From Stentor roeselii (Eukaryota; Ciliophora; Heterotrichea; Heterotrichida; Stentoridae), in assembly GCA_006503475.1 (NCBI GenBank), contig RSEH01000067.1, positions 113,021 to 177,020 on the forward strand: a stretch of DNA of 64,000 bases, written 5' to 3'. Below the pieces are notes generated by a model, which saw only the letters and a list, made by a program, of their open reading frames with translations, did not search any database and was not told the origin of the DNA. Positions within the stretch are counted from its first letter, which is position 1. Every line of letters begins with the position of its first letter. Below are positions 17,942 through 26,873 of this stretch, in pieces. The position numbers were made by a program, and so were the translations under genes.

Positions 17942-19438
17942 TTATTTGCTCAGGATTGATTGTCTTCGAAGTGCTGGTGAACGGTTCAGAGGTTTTTTCA
18001 TTGGAGAACTGCGAGGATTGGTATCAATCCCAAGAGAGGCTCTTAAGACTTTAAGTATTTCTTTTTGTCTTGAATATAGAAAAAAAACAGGCCTTTTTAA
18101 AGGGTAAGACGATTCGAAACTTGCGAGAGGAGTTTTATCATCAAGAGCTTTTTCTAGAGTTTCTTGGTAAATTTTCATTTCCTCATTAAAACTTTTCACT
18201 TTTGATATATGCTCCCTGGCGACTTGAGTGTAAAATTTCCGAGTTTCTTCATCGATGTTGATTTGTTGAGTCGTGCCTTTCGCAAGTCTTTTACCTTCTC
18301 GAGACTGACTCACTTGCCTTTCAAGTTTATTGAAAAGATTGACTAAAGCCCAATTCCGAGCTCTTTTAACTTTAAGCATTTCTCTTATGCCACCCTGGAT
18401 GAAAATAACAGTTTTTTTGAATTTTCCCATGAACTGAAACATGTAGTCCTCAAGCATGGCTTTGTCAATAACGCTTAAAATCATTTTTTTATACAAGTTT
18501 CCTCTGTTGTTAAGCCAAAGACGGATGTATCTCGATCTTCGGTCAACAGCTTGAATCAGGACTTTCCATCGAAAGTTCCTCAGCCTCAAAGCGATTTTCC
18601 CAATGAACCTGCAAAGCCACCCAAGTAAAATAAAGTTCTTTTTAATCCTTTTATTCCTGGCAATTTTGCTTAAAATCATCAGTTTAATTCCAAATGCGAA
18701 GCCCACAGCAGAACTTAAAACATTCCAAGTCTTTTTCACATGTTTTATCTCCTCACCTTTAAGTCTCCATTCGAATTTCTCCATTTTTTCATTATACTTT
18801 CTCAATCTTTCTTCTTTTTTAAGTTGTGTGAGACAATTTTTAGTTTTAATATGAACGATTTCTTCAAATTCTCTGTTTTTTTTATTATCTTGAATATTTT
18901 GGATGCGATTTGCAGGGTGAAAAGCGCTGAGGTCAAGATTTTTCTGCACAAAACTCTCAGAAAGTCTTCTTTTCTTAGTCTGTAAAAAGTCCTGAATGAC
19001 TTGCATGAGGCCCTGGTTGAATCTGGGCAAATTCGACATAAGTCCTCCAGCGACAGAGGCTCTTCCTCGTGTTTCGTACTTTCCCGGGCCAATAGCTTCT
19101 GAGTGGACGAGGTAGTCAGCAGTTTCGCTGATGACGTCTTTTCGAGTGTTTTTCACTGAAAATTTCACAAATACCTTGGAAGGCTGATATTCTTTTACCT
19201 GTTGAATCACTTTTTTCACCTTTTTTTTCTTCTTTTCACGGTTTCTTGACGTCGGAAGCTGAAGAGAAGGAAATCCAAGATCTTCAAATTCACCGATTTT
19301 CGCTTGTAACCTGTTGAAAGCAGAAGAAGAACCGTCTGAACTTGACCTGTGAGTTGTTTTCGCTGAAGGAACTCTCTCAAAAGTTATCGTTTTTTCCACC
19401 TGGGACCTTTTAAATGAAGAGGATGTTAAATGTTCCAT
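17942..19438 (-). CDS. Unknown basic protein with one STPGR-like motif
   Basis: A 498-aa very basic protein. Residues 70-80 are a Lys run (REKKKKKVKKV). Near residue 120 the segment EAIGPGKYETRG resembles the GPG.Y motif of SHIPPO/STPGR repeats, found in axonemal and microtubule proteins, but only one clear copy is seen. The middle (240-390) is a helical, Arg/Lys-rich and aromatic region (WRLKGEEIKHVKKTW..., FILLGWLCRFIGKIALRL), possibly a microtubule-binding or IQ-like segment. A ciliary or cytoskeletal role is a guess. The gene starts 8 bp after the stop of its upstream neighbour. Confidence 0.6.
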   Translation of the reverse strand: MEHLTSSSFKRSQVEKTITFERVPSAKTTHRSSSDGSSSAFNRLQAKIGEFEDLGFPSLQLPTSRNREKKKKKVKKVIQQVKEYQPSKVFVKFSVKNTRKDVISETADYLVHSEAIGPGKYETRGRASVAGGLMSNLPRFNQGLMQVIQDFLQTKKRRLSESFVQKNLDLSAFHPANRIQNIQDNKKNREFEEIVHIKTKNCLTQLKKEERLRKYNEKMEKFEWRLKGEEIKHVKKTWNVLSSAVGFAFGIKLMILSKIARNKRIKKNFILLGWLCRFIGKIALRLRNFRWKVLIQAVDRRSRYIRLWLNNRGNLYKKMILSVIDKAMLEDYMFQFMGKFKKTVIFIQGGIREMLKVKRARNWALVNLFNKLERQVSQSREGKRLAKGTTQQINIDEETRKFYTQVAREHISKVKSFNEEMKIYQETLEKALDDKTPLASFESSYPLKRPVFFLYSRQKEILKVLRASLGIDTNPRSSPMKKPLNRSPALRRQSILSK

Positions 19439-19445
19439 TATTAAT

Positions 19446-20141
19446 TCAAAACTTCGAAGAGGCCAGAGAAAAATTTGAAGAATTCAGAGAATCCTCTAAT
19501 TTTATGTCGAGAACTGGAAAGACCTTTCGACGAAGACCTTGCTTTTGAAGACGGGTTTGAAAATCTAAGGATTTTGAATCGTTTGTATCACCTCGAAGAA
19601 GAACTTTCGCGTTTTCCAATGGGCAGGTCTTCGGCTCTGACAGAGAATTTCGAAGGAAGTCAAAATTTTCACTGCTTGTTTGGATGAACTTTGTTGGTTT
19701 CGATCGGTTTGAATAAGACTTGGCTTTTAAAGGGTCTAGGGTTTTAAAGTCTCTTGTTTTTGAACTTTTTGATTTTATGTCTTGAAGTCCTTGCTCGCTT
19801 CGCTCGCTTGTTTGGGGACTGTCGAAAGTGTCTTTGATGAAAGACTTCCGGACTGTTTGGGATGAACAGTTTTTTAAGGACTTTTGGAAGGGGGATGAAG
19901 GGTCTTTTGGGTCTGGGGAAAATAAAGTGTTTCCATCGGATTTCTGTGTTTTTGGAGGGTTTAAGATGTCTTTTCCTGAGATTTTTAGAAGTTCTGGAAT
20001 TGAGAGACCGTTTGGGAAGTCTCTCTTCATGCAGTAGAGACCGTAGATGAACACTGATTCCATGCATATCGACCATCTTGCTTTTGGGTAGTCTGAGAGG
20101 AAGGACCGGGTTTCTGGGTATTTTAAGAGTTCTTCGAACAT
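19446..20141 (-). CDS. Unknown protein, mostly disordered
   Basis: A 231-aa protein. The first 55 residues are ordered and helical (PKARWSICMESVFIYGLYCMKRDFPNG), and the remaining 175 are Ser/Lys-rich and likely disordered. I do not recognise the N-terminal domain. The sense-strand 5' flank has a CCCTAAATAACC stretch and a TTATAA just before the ATG. The stop lies 7 bp before the ATG of the next gene on the same strand, and no 15-16 nt intron could join the two. Confidence 0.6.
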   Translation of the reverse strand: MFEELLKYPETRSFLSDYPKARWSICMESVFIYGLYCMKRDFPNGLSIPELLKISGKDILNPPKTQKSDGNTLFSPDPKDPSSPFQKSLKNCSSQTVRKSFIKDTFDSPQTSERSEQGLQDIKSKSSKTRDFKTLDPLKAKSYSNRSKPTKFIQTSSENFDFLRNSLSEPKTCPLENAKVLLRGDTNDSKSLDFQTRLQKQGLRRKVFPVLDIKLEDSLNSSNFSLASSKF

Positions 20142-20850
20142 TTATAACGGAGGTTATTTAGGGTTGTTTATTAAGAGATTTGAGGGGTTTTTGATAGGTT
20201 TTAAATTTTGGGTTTTAGATTTTGGATTTTTTTGTTTGGGTTATTTGATTTCTTTGAAAAATTAGGTGGTTTTGGAAATTTTGGATACTGGATTAAATTT
20301 GAAGTATTTTTGGATTGTTGTTGTGAACTTGGAATGGATAATGGGTTAGTTTGAATTTGAGGTGCCTAACAACTATGAAAAAAGATTCTTTTTAGTATTT
20401 CTTATAATCAATCATAGAATATTTGGAATGTAAATTCAAGATCTTATATAATTTCCAGATCATTTGAATCACAGCATAAATTTCTCTTCAAAAGTGGATT
20501 TTCAGTTTAAAATTAAAGATTTCTTAAATTCCATTTGAAAAATTATTGAATGAATTTAATCTCCAAGTTAATATCCTGCTAAAAACTCATTTTTTATTGT
20601 TAGATAAGCCCTTTAATATTCCAAATGAAAGTTATGAATTAAACCTCGAAATATGAGTCCTGTGAGACTATTAGAGCCTTTATAAAAATAAATACCTAAA
20701 AACCTCTTACTTAAAAGTAATTAACATATCATTCAATAATCTATCTACTACTTTTCTTCAGAATTCGAATCTTAAATAATAAATGCTAAGAATAATCTCA
20801 TCACAAAACATATTTAATCCCAAAAGCCAACTTAATATTTCTAAATAAAA
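20142..20850. other. Intergenic, no gene seen
   Basis: The plus strand is G/T-rich near the 5' end of the gene to the left and then AT-rich. No open frame, RNA gene or repeat was recognised. It lies 5' of one minus-strand gene and 3' of the ankyrin gene. Confidence 0.5.
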
Positions 20851-21336
20851 CTACTTTTTAATCACAAATTTAATCAACTTCTTGATAGGCACTTCATTGA
20901 TCTTCCCTTTTTTATGAACATAAAGAATCCCTTTAATCTTATTCCAAACAATCGGGAAATAAATCGCATTTTTGCACGATTCAGGTATAATCGCTTCAAG
21001 TTCTCTATAATTACTATCTTTCAAGTTCAAATAATCAAAAGTTTGAGCAAATTTACTAACCAAGAACGTAATCGCCTCCAAATGTCCATCCTGCGAAGCT
21101 AATCGAATCAACTCCAAAAGTTCACCACGAGGCACTTCCCCAGGAAGTAAAAACCTCAGCAAATTTCTATGTCCATGCCTTGCCGCAAATTTCGTGATAT
21201 TCTTTTCCAACACCTGCTGATTAACAAGATCAGGAAAAAGATCTAAAATTTTTTTCACATTTTCCAAGTCTCCAACTTCCGCTGCACAAAAAAGCTGATC
21301 TTTTAACTCAGTTAAATTAGCAGTGGTAATATTCAT
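20851..21336 (-). CDS. Small ankyrin-repeat-like protein
   Basis: A 161-aa protein with about three ankyrin-like helix pairs: LKDQLFCAAEVGDLENVKKILDLFP, ITKFAARHGHRNLLRFLLPGE and LIRLASQDGHLEAITFLVSKF. Each shows the A..G....V..LL pattern, though the beta-hairpin loops are reduced. Ankyrin repeats bind other proteins; no partner can be named. The tail (110-161) is basic and unrecognised. The start is 29 bp from the divergent gene at 21366. Confidence 0.65.
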   Translation of the reverse strand: MNITTANLTELKDQLFCAAEVGDLENVKKILDLFPDLVNQQVLEKNITKFAARHGHRNLLRFLLPGEVPRGELLELIRLASQDGHLEAITFLVSKFAQTFDYLNLKDSNYRELEAIIPESCKNAIYFPIVWNKIKGILYVHKKGKINEVPIKKLIKFVIKK

Positions 21337-21365
21337 TATAATTCTAAACCCTTTAAAAAATAATA
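21337..21365. promoter_or_regulatory. 29-bp divergent intergenic region
   Basis: Twenty-nine bases separate two divergent ATGs. They contain an ATTATAA element on one side, a central AAACCCT and a poly(A)/ATAATA run on the other. The arrangement resembles the 18-bp gap at 1383-1400, which also holds AAACCCT flanked by TATA-like elements. The promoter role is inferred. Confidence 0.45.
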
Positions 21366-21770
21366 ATGAAGCCAGGAGCGATAGTCAACATTTCACGAAA
21401 TCAAAGCGAGACCGGCGCAGTCCTTCCAAACGACTGGTACCGTGAAGAGAAATGGAAAAGAATCCTTGACTGGATGACAGAGATCGAGAAAGAAACAGAA
21501 AAGTCTAAAAACGAAATGGCTCTTCTACAGACCCGTCGTTTACGTTCGATGTTAGACCATATAAAAACAAAAGAAACTTACAAAGAACAAGAAATGCCTG
21601 CTTATTTCATCGCTGACCTTGAAAGGCTTAACAGAAACTGGGACCGTATCGTCCATTCAAGGTCAGATTCACGTCCGAAGGACCTGGAAGAGGAAAACCG
21701 CGCCTTGCGCAAGGACATCGACCGACTGGAGACTTTGAACAGGAAGGTAAGGAACCCGGGACTTTTATAA
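21366..21770 (+). CDS. Small coiled-coil protein, unknown
   Basis: A 134-aa hydrophilic protein with a long helical middle (EEKWKRILDWMTEIEKETEK, then residues 40-60) and a C-terminal coiled coil (DLEEENRALRKDIDRLETLN) ending in NPGLL. The regular heptads suggest it pairs with another coiled-coil protein, perhaps in the cytoskeleton or basal bodies, but nothing identifies it. GC content and codon use are like those of the nearby housekeeping genes, which supports a real gene. It converges on the PKG gene, with 5 bp between stops. Confidence 0.65.
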   Translation: MKPGAIVNISRNQSETGAVLPNDWYREEKWKRILDWMTEIEKETEKSKNEMALLQTRRLRSMLDHIKTKETYKEQEMPAYFIADLERLNRNWDRIVHSRSDSRPKDLEEENRALRKDIDRLETLNRKVRNPGLL

Positions 21771-21775
21771 TAACA

Positions 21776-24502
21776 TTAAAATCCGTTATCCCAGTCGGGC
21801 GGTATGCTCATCTTGAACTCTTCTAACTCTGTGTCAAAAATTTCAGGAGAATTGTGAAGACTTTCTTTACTGTCTTGGTCTAAAAGGTCGTCCCAGCCAC
21901 GTTCTTCATCGTCTTCTAATGAATGGACTGATAAATCATCTGCTTCTTCTTTTATGTCACCTACGTCTGGAGTGTATGGAGCTGTTAACTTGTTTGTTAA
22001 TAAACCTTCCCAGTCGAAACCTGAGAAAAAATCGTGTTTTTTTAAAGATTCGAATGTACCTCGTGTTTCTGGGTGTTTTCGGAGAAGTTGCTTTATTAGA
22101 CTCTGGGCGAATTCACTTGGAGGACTGTGCTCGATGTCGAAATTTATCTTTAGGTCGAGGATTTCACTGTAGACTTTGTAGGGGTCGTCTTCTTCGTCGC
22201 CGAAAGGGACTTTGGCACAGAGAAACTCGTAGAGGCAGATGCCGAGGCTCCACAGGTCTGCGAATTTGTTGTAGCCTTTACCGATTATAACTTCAGGAGC
22301 CATGTAATGAGGAGTTCCTAGTAAGGTGAAGGTTCTGCTGGTTATTTGCTTCGCTGTTCCGAAGTCTATTAGTTTGATATACCCGCAGGTGTCTACCATT
22401 ACATTGTCAGGTTTCAAGTCGCGATAAATGATGTCTCTTTCGTGAAGATATTGCAAGACAACTAACAGTGATCCAATATAAAAATGTGCATCAGAGTTAC
22501 TAAATACCCCGACATGTCTCATAATAACGCTAAGTTCAAGTCCATGCACATACTCCAAAAGGAAATAAATCCTTTTCCGGTCCTTAAAAGTCCTAATAAG
22601 CTTCACAATCATCGGATGATCAATAAGCATCAAAATATGTTTTTCCAAGAGCAAATGTTCCTGAATCGCGAATTTTTCTATCTTACTTCTAGATACCGCT
22701 TTCAACGCATATATATGATTCAAATGTCCTCCCGAACGGACCAGGTACACCCTGCCAAATATTCCCTTCCCAAGCTGTTTCAAAACAACAAGTTCTTCCA
22801 AAGCTACTTTTTCATCTTCAATATCAATTCGCTTCACCAGGATAGACCTCATTGTTTTATTAAGCAGATTGTTAAAGTCATGTTTCTGTATAGTCCAAAG
22901 CGTGACTTTCCCATTTGCAACACAGTCATATATGCTGCAATTATCAAAGATTATGCTTCGTTCTCCAAAATAATCATGTTTCGTGACAGTCCGAACGATT
23001 TCATTATTTTTAAGAATATTCACCTTTCCCCTCTTGACAATGTAAATATTTTCATTGACAACACCTTGCTTAACAATCACGTCTCCATCATTAAACTTCT
23101 CGATATGTATCATAGAAAACAAGTCTTTCATCTTCTGCGGGTCGAGAGTATTGAAAAGATAAACTTTTTTCAGTACATTAGTCGCAGTATTTTCCTTCAT
23201 CACTTCTTCATACCTTCCTTGAATGCTAAGCTCGAACTGGTACTTAGTCAATTCTCCAACTTTCATATCTGCAGCGGCGATAAGGTCATCTTCGTATTTT
23301 GCTTCTTCAGTGTAAGGCTTTGTGACGAAAACGTCTCCAACACAAGTCGCTTTATCAGCGAAAACCGCTGAACTTTTCGCCCATTGAAGGCGACCACTGA
23401 TGATAACGAAAAGCTTTGACTTGCAAGAGGTTCCCATGGGAATGACCACATCGCCACCTTTATAACTTTTTAAATGTAAGTCTTTAACAATCGCTTCTTT
23501 TTGCTCTTTATTTAAACAGTTAAGGACTTCTGACTTGTTAATAGCCTCGATAATTGTGTTTTTTTCGATGATGTCTTGAAGCTGGTTACTGAGGACCTTT
23601 TGCAAAGTGTCTCTACTTAAAGACACACATTTCACATCACCAGTCGCGATGCAAGTTGCAGACCTAGGAGCGTTATTCAAAAGAGCACCTTCTCCAAAAT
23701 AATCCCCTTTAAAAAGTGTCTGTATTTTTAGGTTTCCCTTGAAAATAACAACTTCTCCTTCTTTAATAATAAAAAGTTGCTGACCCACTTCACCCTCAAC
23801 AATAATCTTCTGCCCAGCATTAAACTTATGCGGAACAAGACTAGCAGCAAGTGAGTCTTTCTGAGTAGAGCTTAAAGGTTGGAGCAATGTGACTTTCTCT
23901 AGAAATTCTCTGTTTTGTTCATATATCTGTGTATTCATCTCTTCAATGACCTTGCGGAACATCTGTCTATCAATTCCCCAAAGAGTGACTTTATCAACAC
24001 ATCTTATAGTAGCAGACCGGAGGTTATCATGAAGCAAGGCAAGTTCGCCGAAACCTTCTCCAGCATGGATTTTATTCACTTTCCGCCCCTTGACTATCAC
24101 TTCGAGTTCTCCACTGCGAACGACGTAATACGACTTCGAAGGACGGTCTTGTTCGAAGACGATGCTGCTTGCGGGGAAAGAGTAAAGCTGCATCGCTTCT
24201 GTCACTGTGTCTTTGTCTTCTTCCGAAAGACTGGTGAATATAAAGTGGTTGTTCAATGCTGAACGGATTATTGAACGGTCTTGGTCGGACTTCGGAGCTG
24301 ATGCGTCGATTGAAGCTGATTGGGCTTCGATGTAGGTAAAACTTTCTAGTTCTGAGACTTTGTTTTGAAGGTGGTGCGATTTGTCGTAGTTTGATTTGTT
24401 TAGGTTTAACTTGTTACGGATTAGGTGGGAAGACATTGAGTGCTTTGACTCGGAATTTTCTTCGTAAGGGTTTTTGCGCATTTTCATACAAATATGACCC
24501 AT
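21776..24502 (-). CDS. PKG: cGMP-dependent protein kinase with four cyclic-nucleotide-binding domains
   Basis: A 908-aa kinase with the four-cNBD layout typical of alveolate PKG. Domain A (86-200) has FGELALL and Arg162, domain B (204-318) FGEGALL and Arg280, domain C (322-440) is degenerate, and domain D (446-560) has FGERSII but no Arg where the phosphate-binding cassette needs one. The AGC-type kinase domain spans 570-828: LGKGIFGRV, Lys601, YRDLKPDN (693-700), DFGTAK (713) and GTPHYMAPE, followed by an AGC tail (FDWEGLLTNKL). The N-terminus MGHIC could be acylated. In apicomplexans PKG controls secretion and motility; in ciliates a role in swimming and calcium signalling is plausible. Nucleotide specificity is inferred from the architecture. 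Confidence 0.9.
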   Translation of the reverse strand: MGHICMKMRKNPYEENSESKHSMSSHLIRNKLNLNKSNYDKSHHLQNKVSELESFTYIEAQSASIDASAPKSDQDRSIIRSALNNHFIFTSLSEEDKDTVTEAMQLYSFPASSIVFEQDRPSKSYYVVRSGELEVIVKGRKVNKIHAGEGFGELALLHDNLRSATIRCVDKVTLWGIDRQMFRKVIEEMNTQIYEQNREFLEKVTLLQPLSSTQKDSLAASLVPHKFNAGQKIIVEGEVGQQLFIIKEGEVVIFKGNLKIQTLFKGDYFGEGALLNNAPRSATCIATGDVKCVSLSRDTLQKVLSNQLQDIIEKNTIIEAINKSEVLNCLNKEQKEAIVKDLHLKSYKGGDVVIPMGTSCKSKLFVIISGRLQWAKSSAVFADKATCVGDVFVTKPYTEEAKYEDDLIAAADMKVGELTKYQFELSIQGRYEEVMKENTATNVLKKVYLFNTLDPQKMKDLFSMIHIEKFNDGDVIVKQGVVNENIYIVKRGKVNILKNNEIVRTVTKHDYFGERSIIFDNCSIYDCVANGKVTLWTIQKHDFNNLLNKTMRSILVKRIDIEDEKVALEELVVLKQLGKGIFGRVYLVRSGGHLNHIYALKAVSRSKIEKFAIQEHLLLEKHILMLIDHPMIVKLIRTFKDRKRIYFLLEYVHGLELSVIMRHVGVFSNSDAHFYIGSLLVVLQYLHERDIIYRDLKPDNVMVDTCGYIKLIDFGTAKQITSRTFTLLGTPHYMAPEVIIGKGYNKFADLWSLGICLYEFLCAKVPFGDEEDDPYKVYSEILDLKINFDIEHSPPSEFAQSLIKQLLRKHPETRGTFESLKKHDFFSGFDWEGLLTNKLTAPYTPDVGDIKEEADDLSVHSLEDDEERGWDDLLDQDSKESLHNSPEIFDTELEEFKMSIPPDWDNGF

Positions 24503-24922
24503 TTTTATTATTGATTTAAGGGCTTTGAAAGGGTTAGGAAGGTTGAGGGTTTGGAATTGGATTAGGGTTTTTTTTGGGTTGGAATAGGTTTAGGTTTTGG
24601 GTTGGAATGGGTTAGGGAGTTGGTGAGTTTTAGAGATAGATGATTTTCATTCTGGATTTCAAGGTTTTGATTTTAATTTTAGTTATTTTTAGTGGTTAAG
24701 CTTGAAGATCTTCACACAAGCAGGATATTTTAAGTTAGATTGAAAAAAGTTGCAATTTTCAAAGTTACTCAAACTAAAAAACATCAAAAACCTAAAATCA
24801 AAAACCTTTCATAAACCACCAAAAACCCTACCTAAAATTTCCATCTCCACTATTTCTAATTTCCTAAAACTAGTCCTCAATCCCCTAAAAACCTCTCTTC
24901 AAATAAATGACCTACTTAATTA
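24503..24922. other. Intergenic, no gene seen
   Basis: The plus strand is rich in GGG and TT runs near the PKG start (24520-24620), then changes to C/A-rich towards the end of the FYR gene (24780-24920). This is the clearest example of the strand-skew switch described in the findings. No gene or RNA was seen. Confidence 0.5.
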
Positions 24923-25864
24923 CTAAAATAAGATATTGTCCTTGTGCAAATGGAAATTCTGTTTAGTCAATTTGACAAGTCTTTCAATACTGAGCGGTTG
25001 CTTAGTAAACGGACATTTTCCTCCACTTTCCCTAAGCGCCTGAGTCCAAGTATAATACCCTGCGACATGTCCATAAGGTGAAAGTGCAGGTACAACAACA
25101 GGCTGCAAAGTAATCGGGTCCTGATACTCCGGTATCGGGTTATCATCTTCCACATTCACATCCTGCCCAAGACTCATAAGTCTATTAATATACCTTTCCT
25201 TCCTCTGAATACTTGACCACGCTCCTGAATAATTCTCCTTAAAACTATCCTCAGTGGTCAAATCAACCTGCTCCTCAAAGCTATCCCTTCTCTTCCTAAC
25301 CTTCTTCTCTCCTTTCGGATGACTTACCTCATACTCCGCCCGTGCCTGTAAAATTTTCTCCTTTTCAGTCCAATAAGCAGAGCATACATGTTTCGAGTCA
25401 AGCTTTTCAATCGCTTCAACAATGGCCGGGTCATTAAGTCCGAAGTACTCAGGACCAGCGACTTGAGTCTTAACAATAGGTTGACTTGCGAGTTTCAAAG
25501 TGTCATTTATTTCATCTAAAATTTGCTTCCAACAGGCTGTCGGGGATTTCCCGGTAAAAGTTTTGTTGAGCTTCTGGGAAGTGATTTTAAAGAGAGGCTT
25601 GTGACCTCCGTCTAAGATTTCGCAATGATAGATCGACTTTGTGTTTGGGTCTGAGATGTCTTTGTACTCGATGAGGGCTGAATAGTTGCAAGGAAAAATG
25701 TAACCCGCGTTGAACCAGCCCTCCTTGGCCACCAGCTCACCGATATTAAGCACCTTTACGTGCTTTACTTTGGACCTGTTGGCTACTCTGAATGATTGTT
25801 ACCGGCCTAGGAACTGTCTTTTGCGTGTTGGTTCTTCATCTTCTCTTTGCTTTCTTTTAGGCAT
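24923..25864 (-). CDS. FYRN/FYRC-domain protein with U-box-like C-terminus
   Basis: Splicing a 15-nt intron (25788-25802) gives 308 aa starting MPKRKQRED, a basic nuclear-type start. FYRN is at about 44-95 (GWFNAGYIFPCNYSALIEYKD...YHCEIL), and FYRC at about 100-155, with FTGKSPTACWKQI and GPEYFGLNDPAIVEAIEKL. FYR domains occur in chromatin proteins such as MLL and TBRG1. Residues 240-300 read DPITLQPVVVPALSPYGH...W...CPFTKQPLS, which resembles a U-box (a RING fold without zinc) found in E3 ligases. A link between chromatin and ubiquitin is therefore possible. The U-box assignment is tentative, the FYR assignment firm. Without splicing, the frame above the intron is closed. Confidence 0.82.
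25788..25802 (-). other. 15-nt intron in FYR gene
   Basis: Sense strand GTAACAATCATTCAG. Its removal joins the basic N-terminal exon (MPKRKQREDEEPTRKRQFLGR) to VANRSKVKHVKVLNIGEL and provides an ATG start. The internal exon alone would start only at GTG. Confidence 0.85.
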
Positions 25865-26873
25865 CTTTACCGCGATACTATTATAAACCCGCGATTTTTC
25901 CATCATTTTTGCCCCAAAGTCAAAATTTTCAGAAATTCTAAAGTTTTGGTTTTCATTGTAAGATTGCTTTGAATGGGAATTGTTTGTGTTGATTTGATTA
26001 AAGTTTAGAGGATTGGCTTGGATAAGGTCGGATTGGAGAGCCTTGGACTTGGAGAGGTTTTGATCAGTTGAGGACTTAGGAATATTTTATCAAAAAGTTT
26101 TTTGTCTGAAGTTGTCAGTAAAGGGAGGATCAGCTTGTCTTGGAATTTAGAAGTCTGCTTGGAAATTGAATTTTCAACTGAATTTCTTCAGGTTATTATT
26201 CGGATTTTATATATATGGACACTCTTAGGTTTTAGACTGGGGGTTAGGACTTGAAGAGATTTTAGAATTTTTAAAGAAATGATTGAATGGGGAGAGGAGG
26301 TTTGGAGTTTTAAGATATCGGATCTGGTTTTAATTAGGTTGGGAGATTTGGACTTGATTTTATGAGAAAAGGAGAAATTTTTAGGTTGATTGAAATGATT
26401 TGTGATTGGATTTGGATTTGGGAAAATTTATGGGATTATTCAGGATAGTGATTATTGGTTTATGGAATATTGTTTAAGAACTTATGGAGAATTGATATGA
26501 TTTTTTCGTATTAGTTTTAGTTAAGTTTTAGGTATTATTTGAGAATTTTAATAGAGATAATTATTATTAAATGATTTTGTGAAAAGTTACAGTGGATTCG
26601 GAAATTCTTGATTTGTTATGGAATATTGAACCATTTTTGCTTGGAATCTATATTTTTTGATTTTCAAACTAATAGTTTAAAAAATGAACTTCTTGGTGAA
26701 AACTCCTTTTCCATTATTTTCAAGATTAGATCTTTAGATAAATATTCAAGCATACACGAAAAGATTCCATACTTAAAAACCCAAAAAAAATCTTTCAATT
26801 CCAAAAAAATCTACATCCAACCCAATCCATCTCATAAAAATCTTACTAAAATTGTTATTAGAACATCTCTAAA
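25865..26873. other. Intergenic, about 1 kb, no gene seen
   Basis: The plus strand is strongly G/T-rich from about 26000 to 26560 (5' flank of the FYR gene) and turns C/A-rich at 26760-26870 (3' flank of NEK). A 90-codon open frame at 26608-26880 lies across the AT-rich part but has no coding character. No RNA gene or clear repeat was recognised. Confidence 0.45.
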
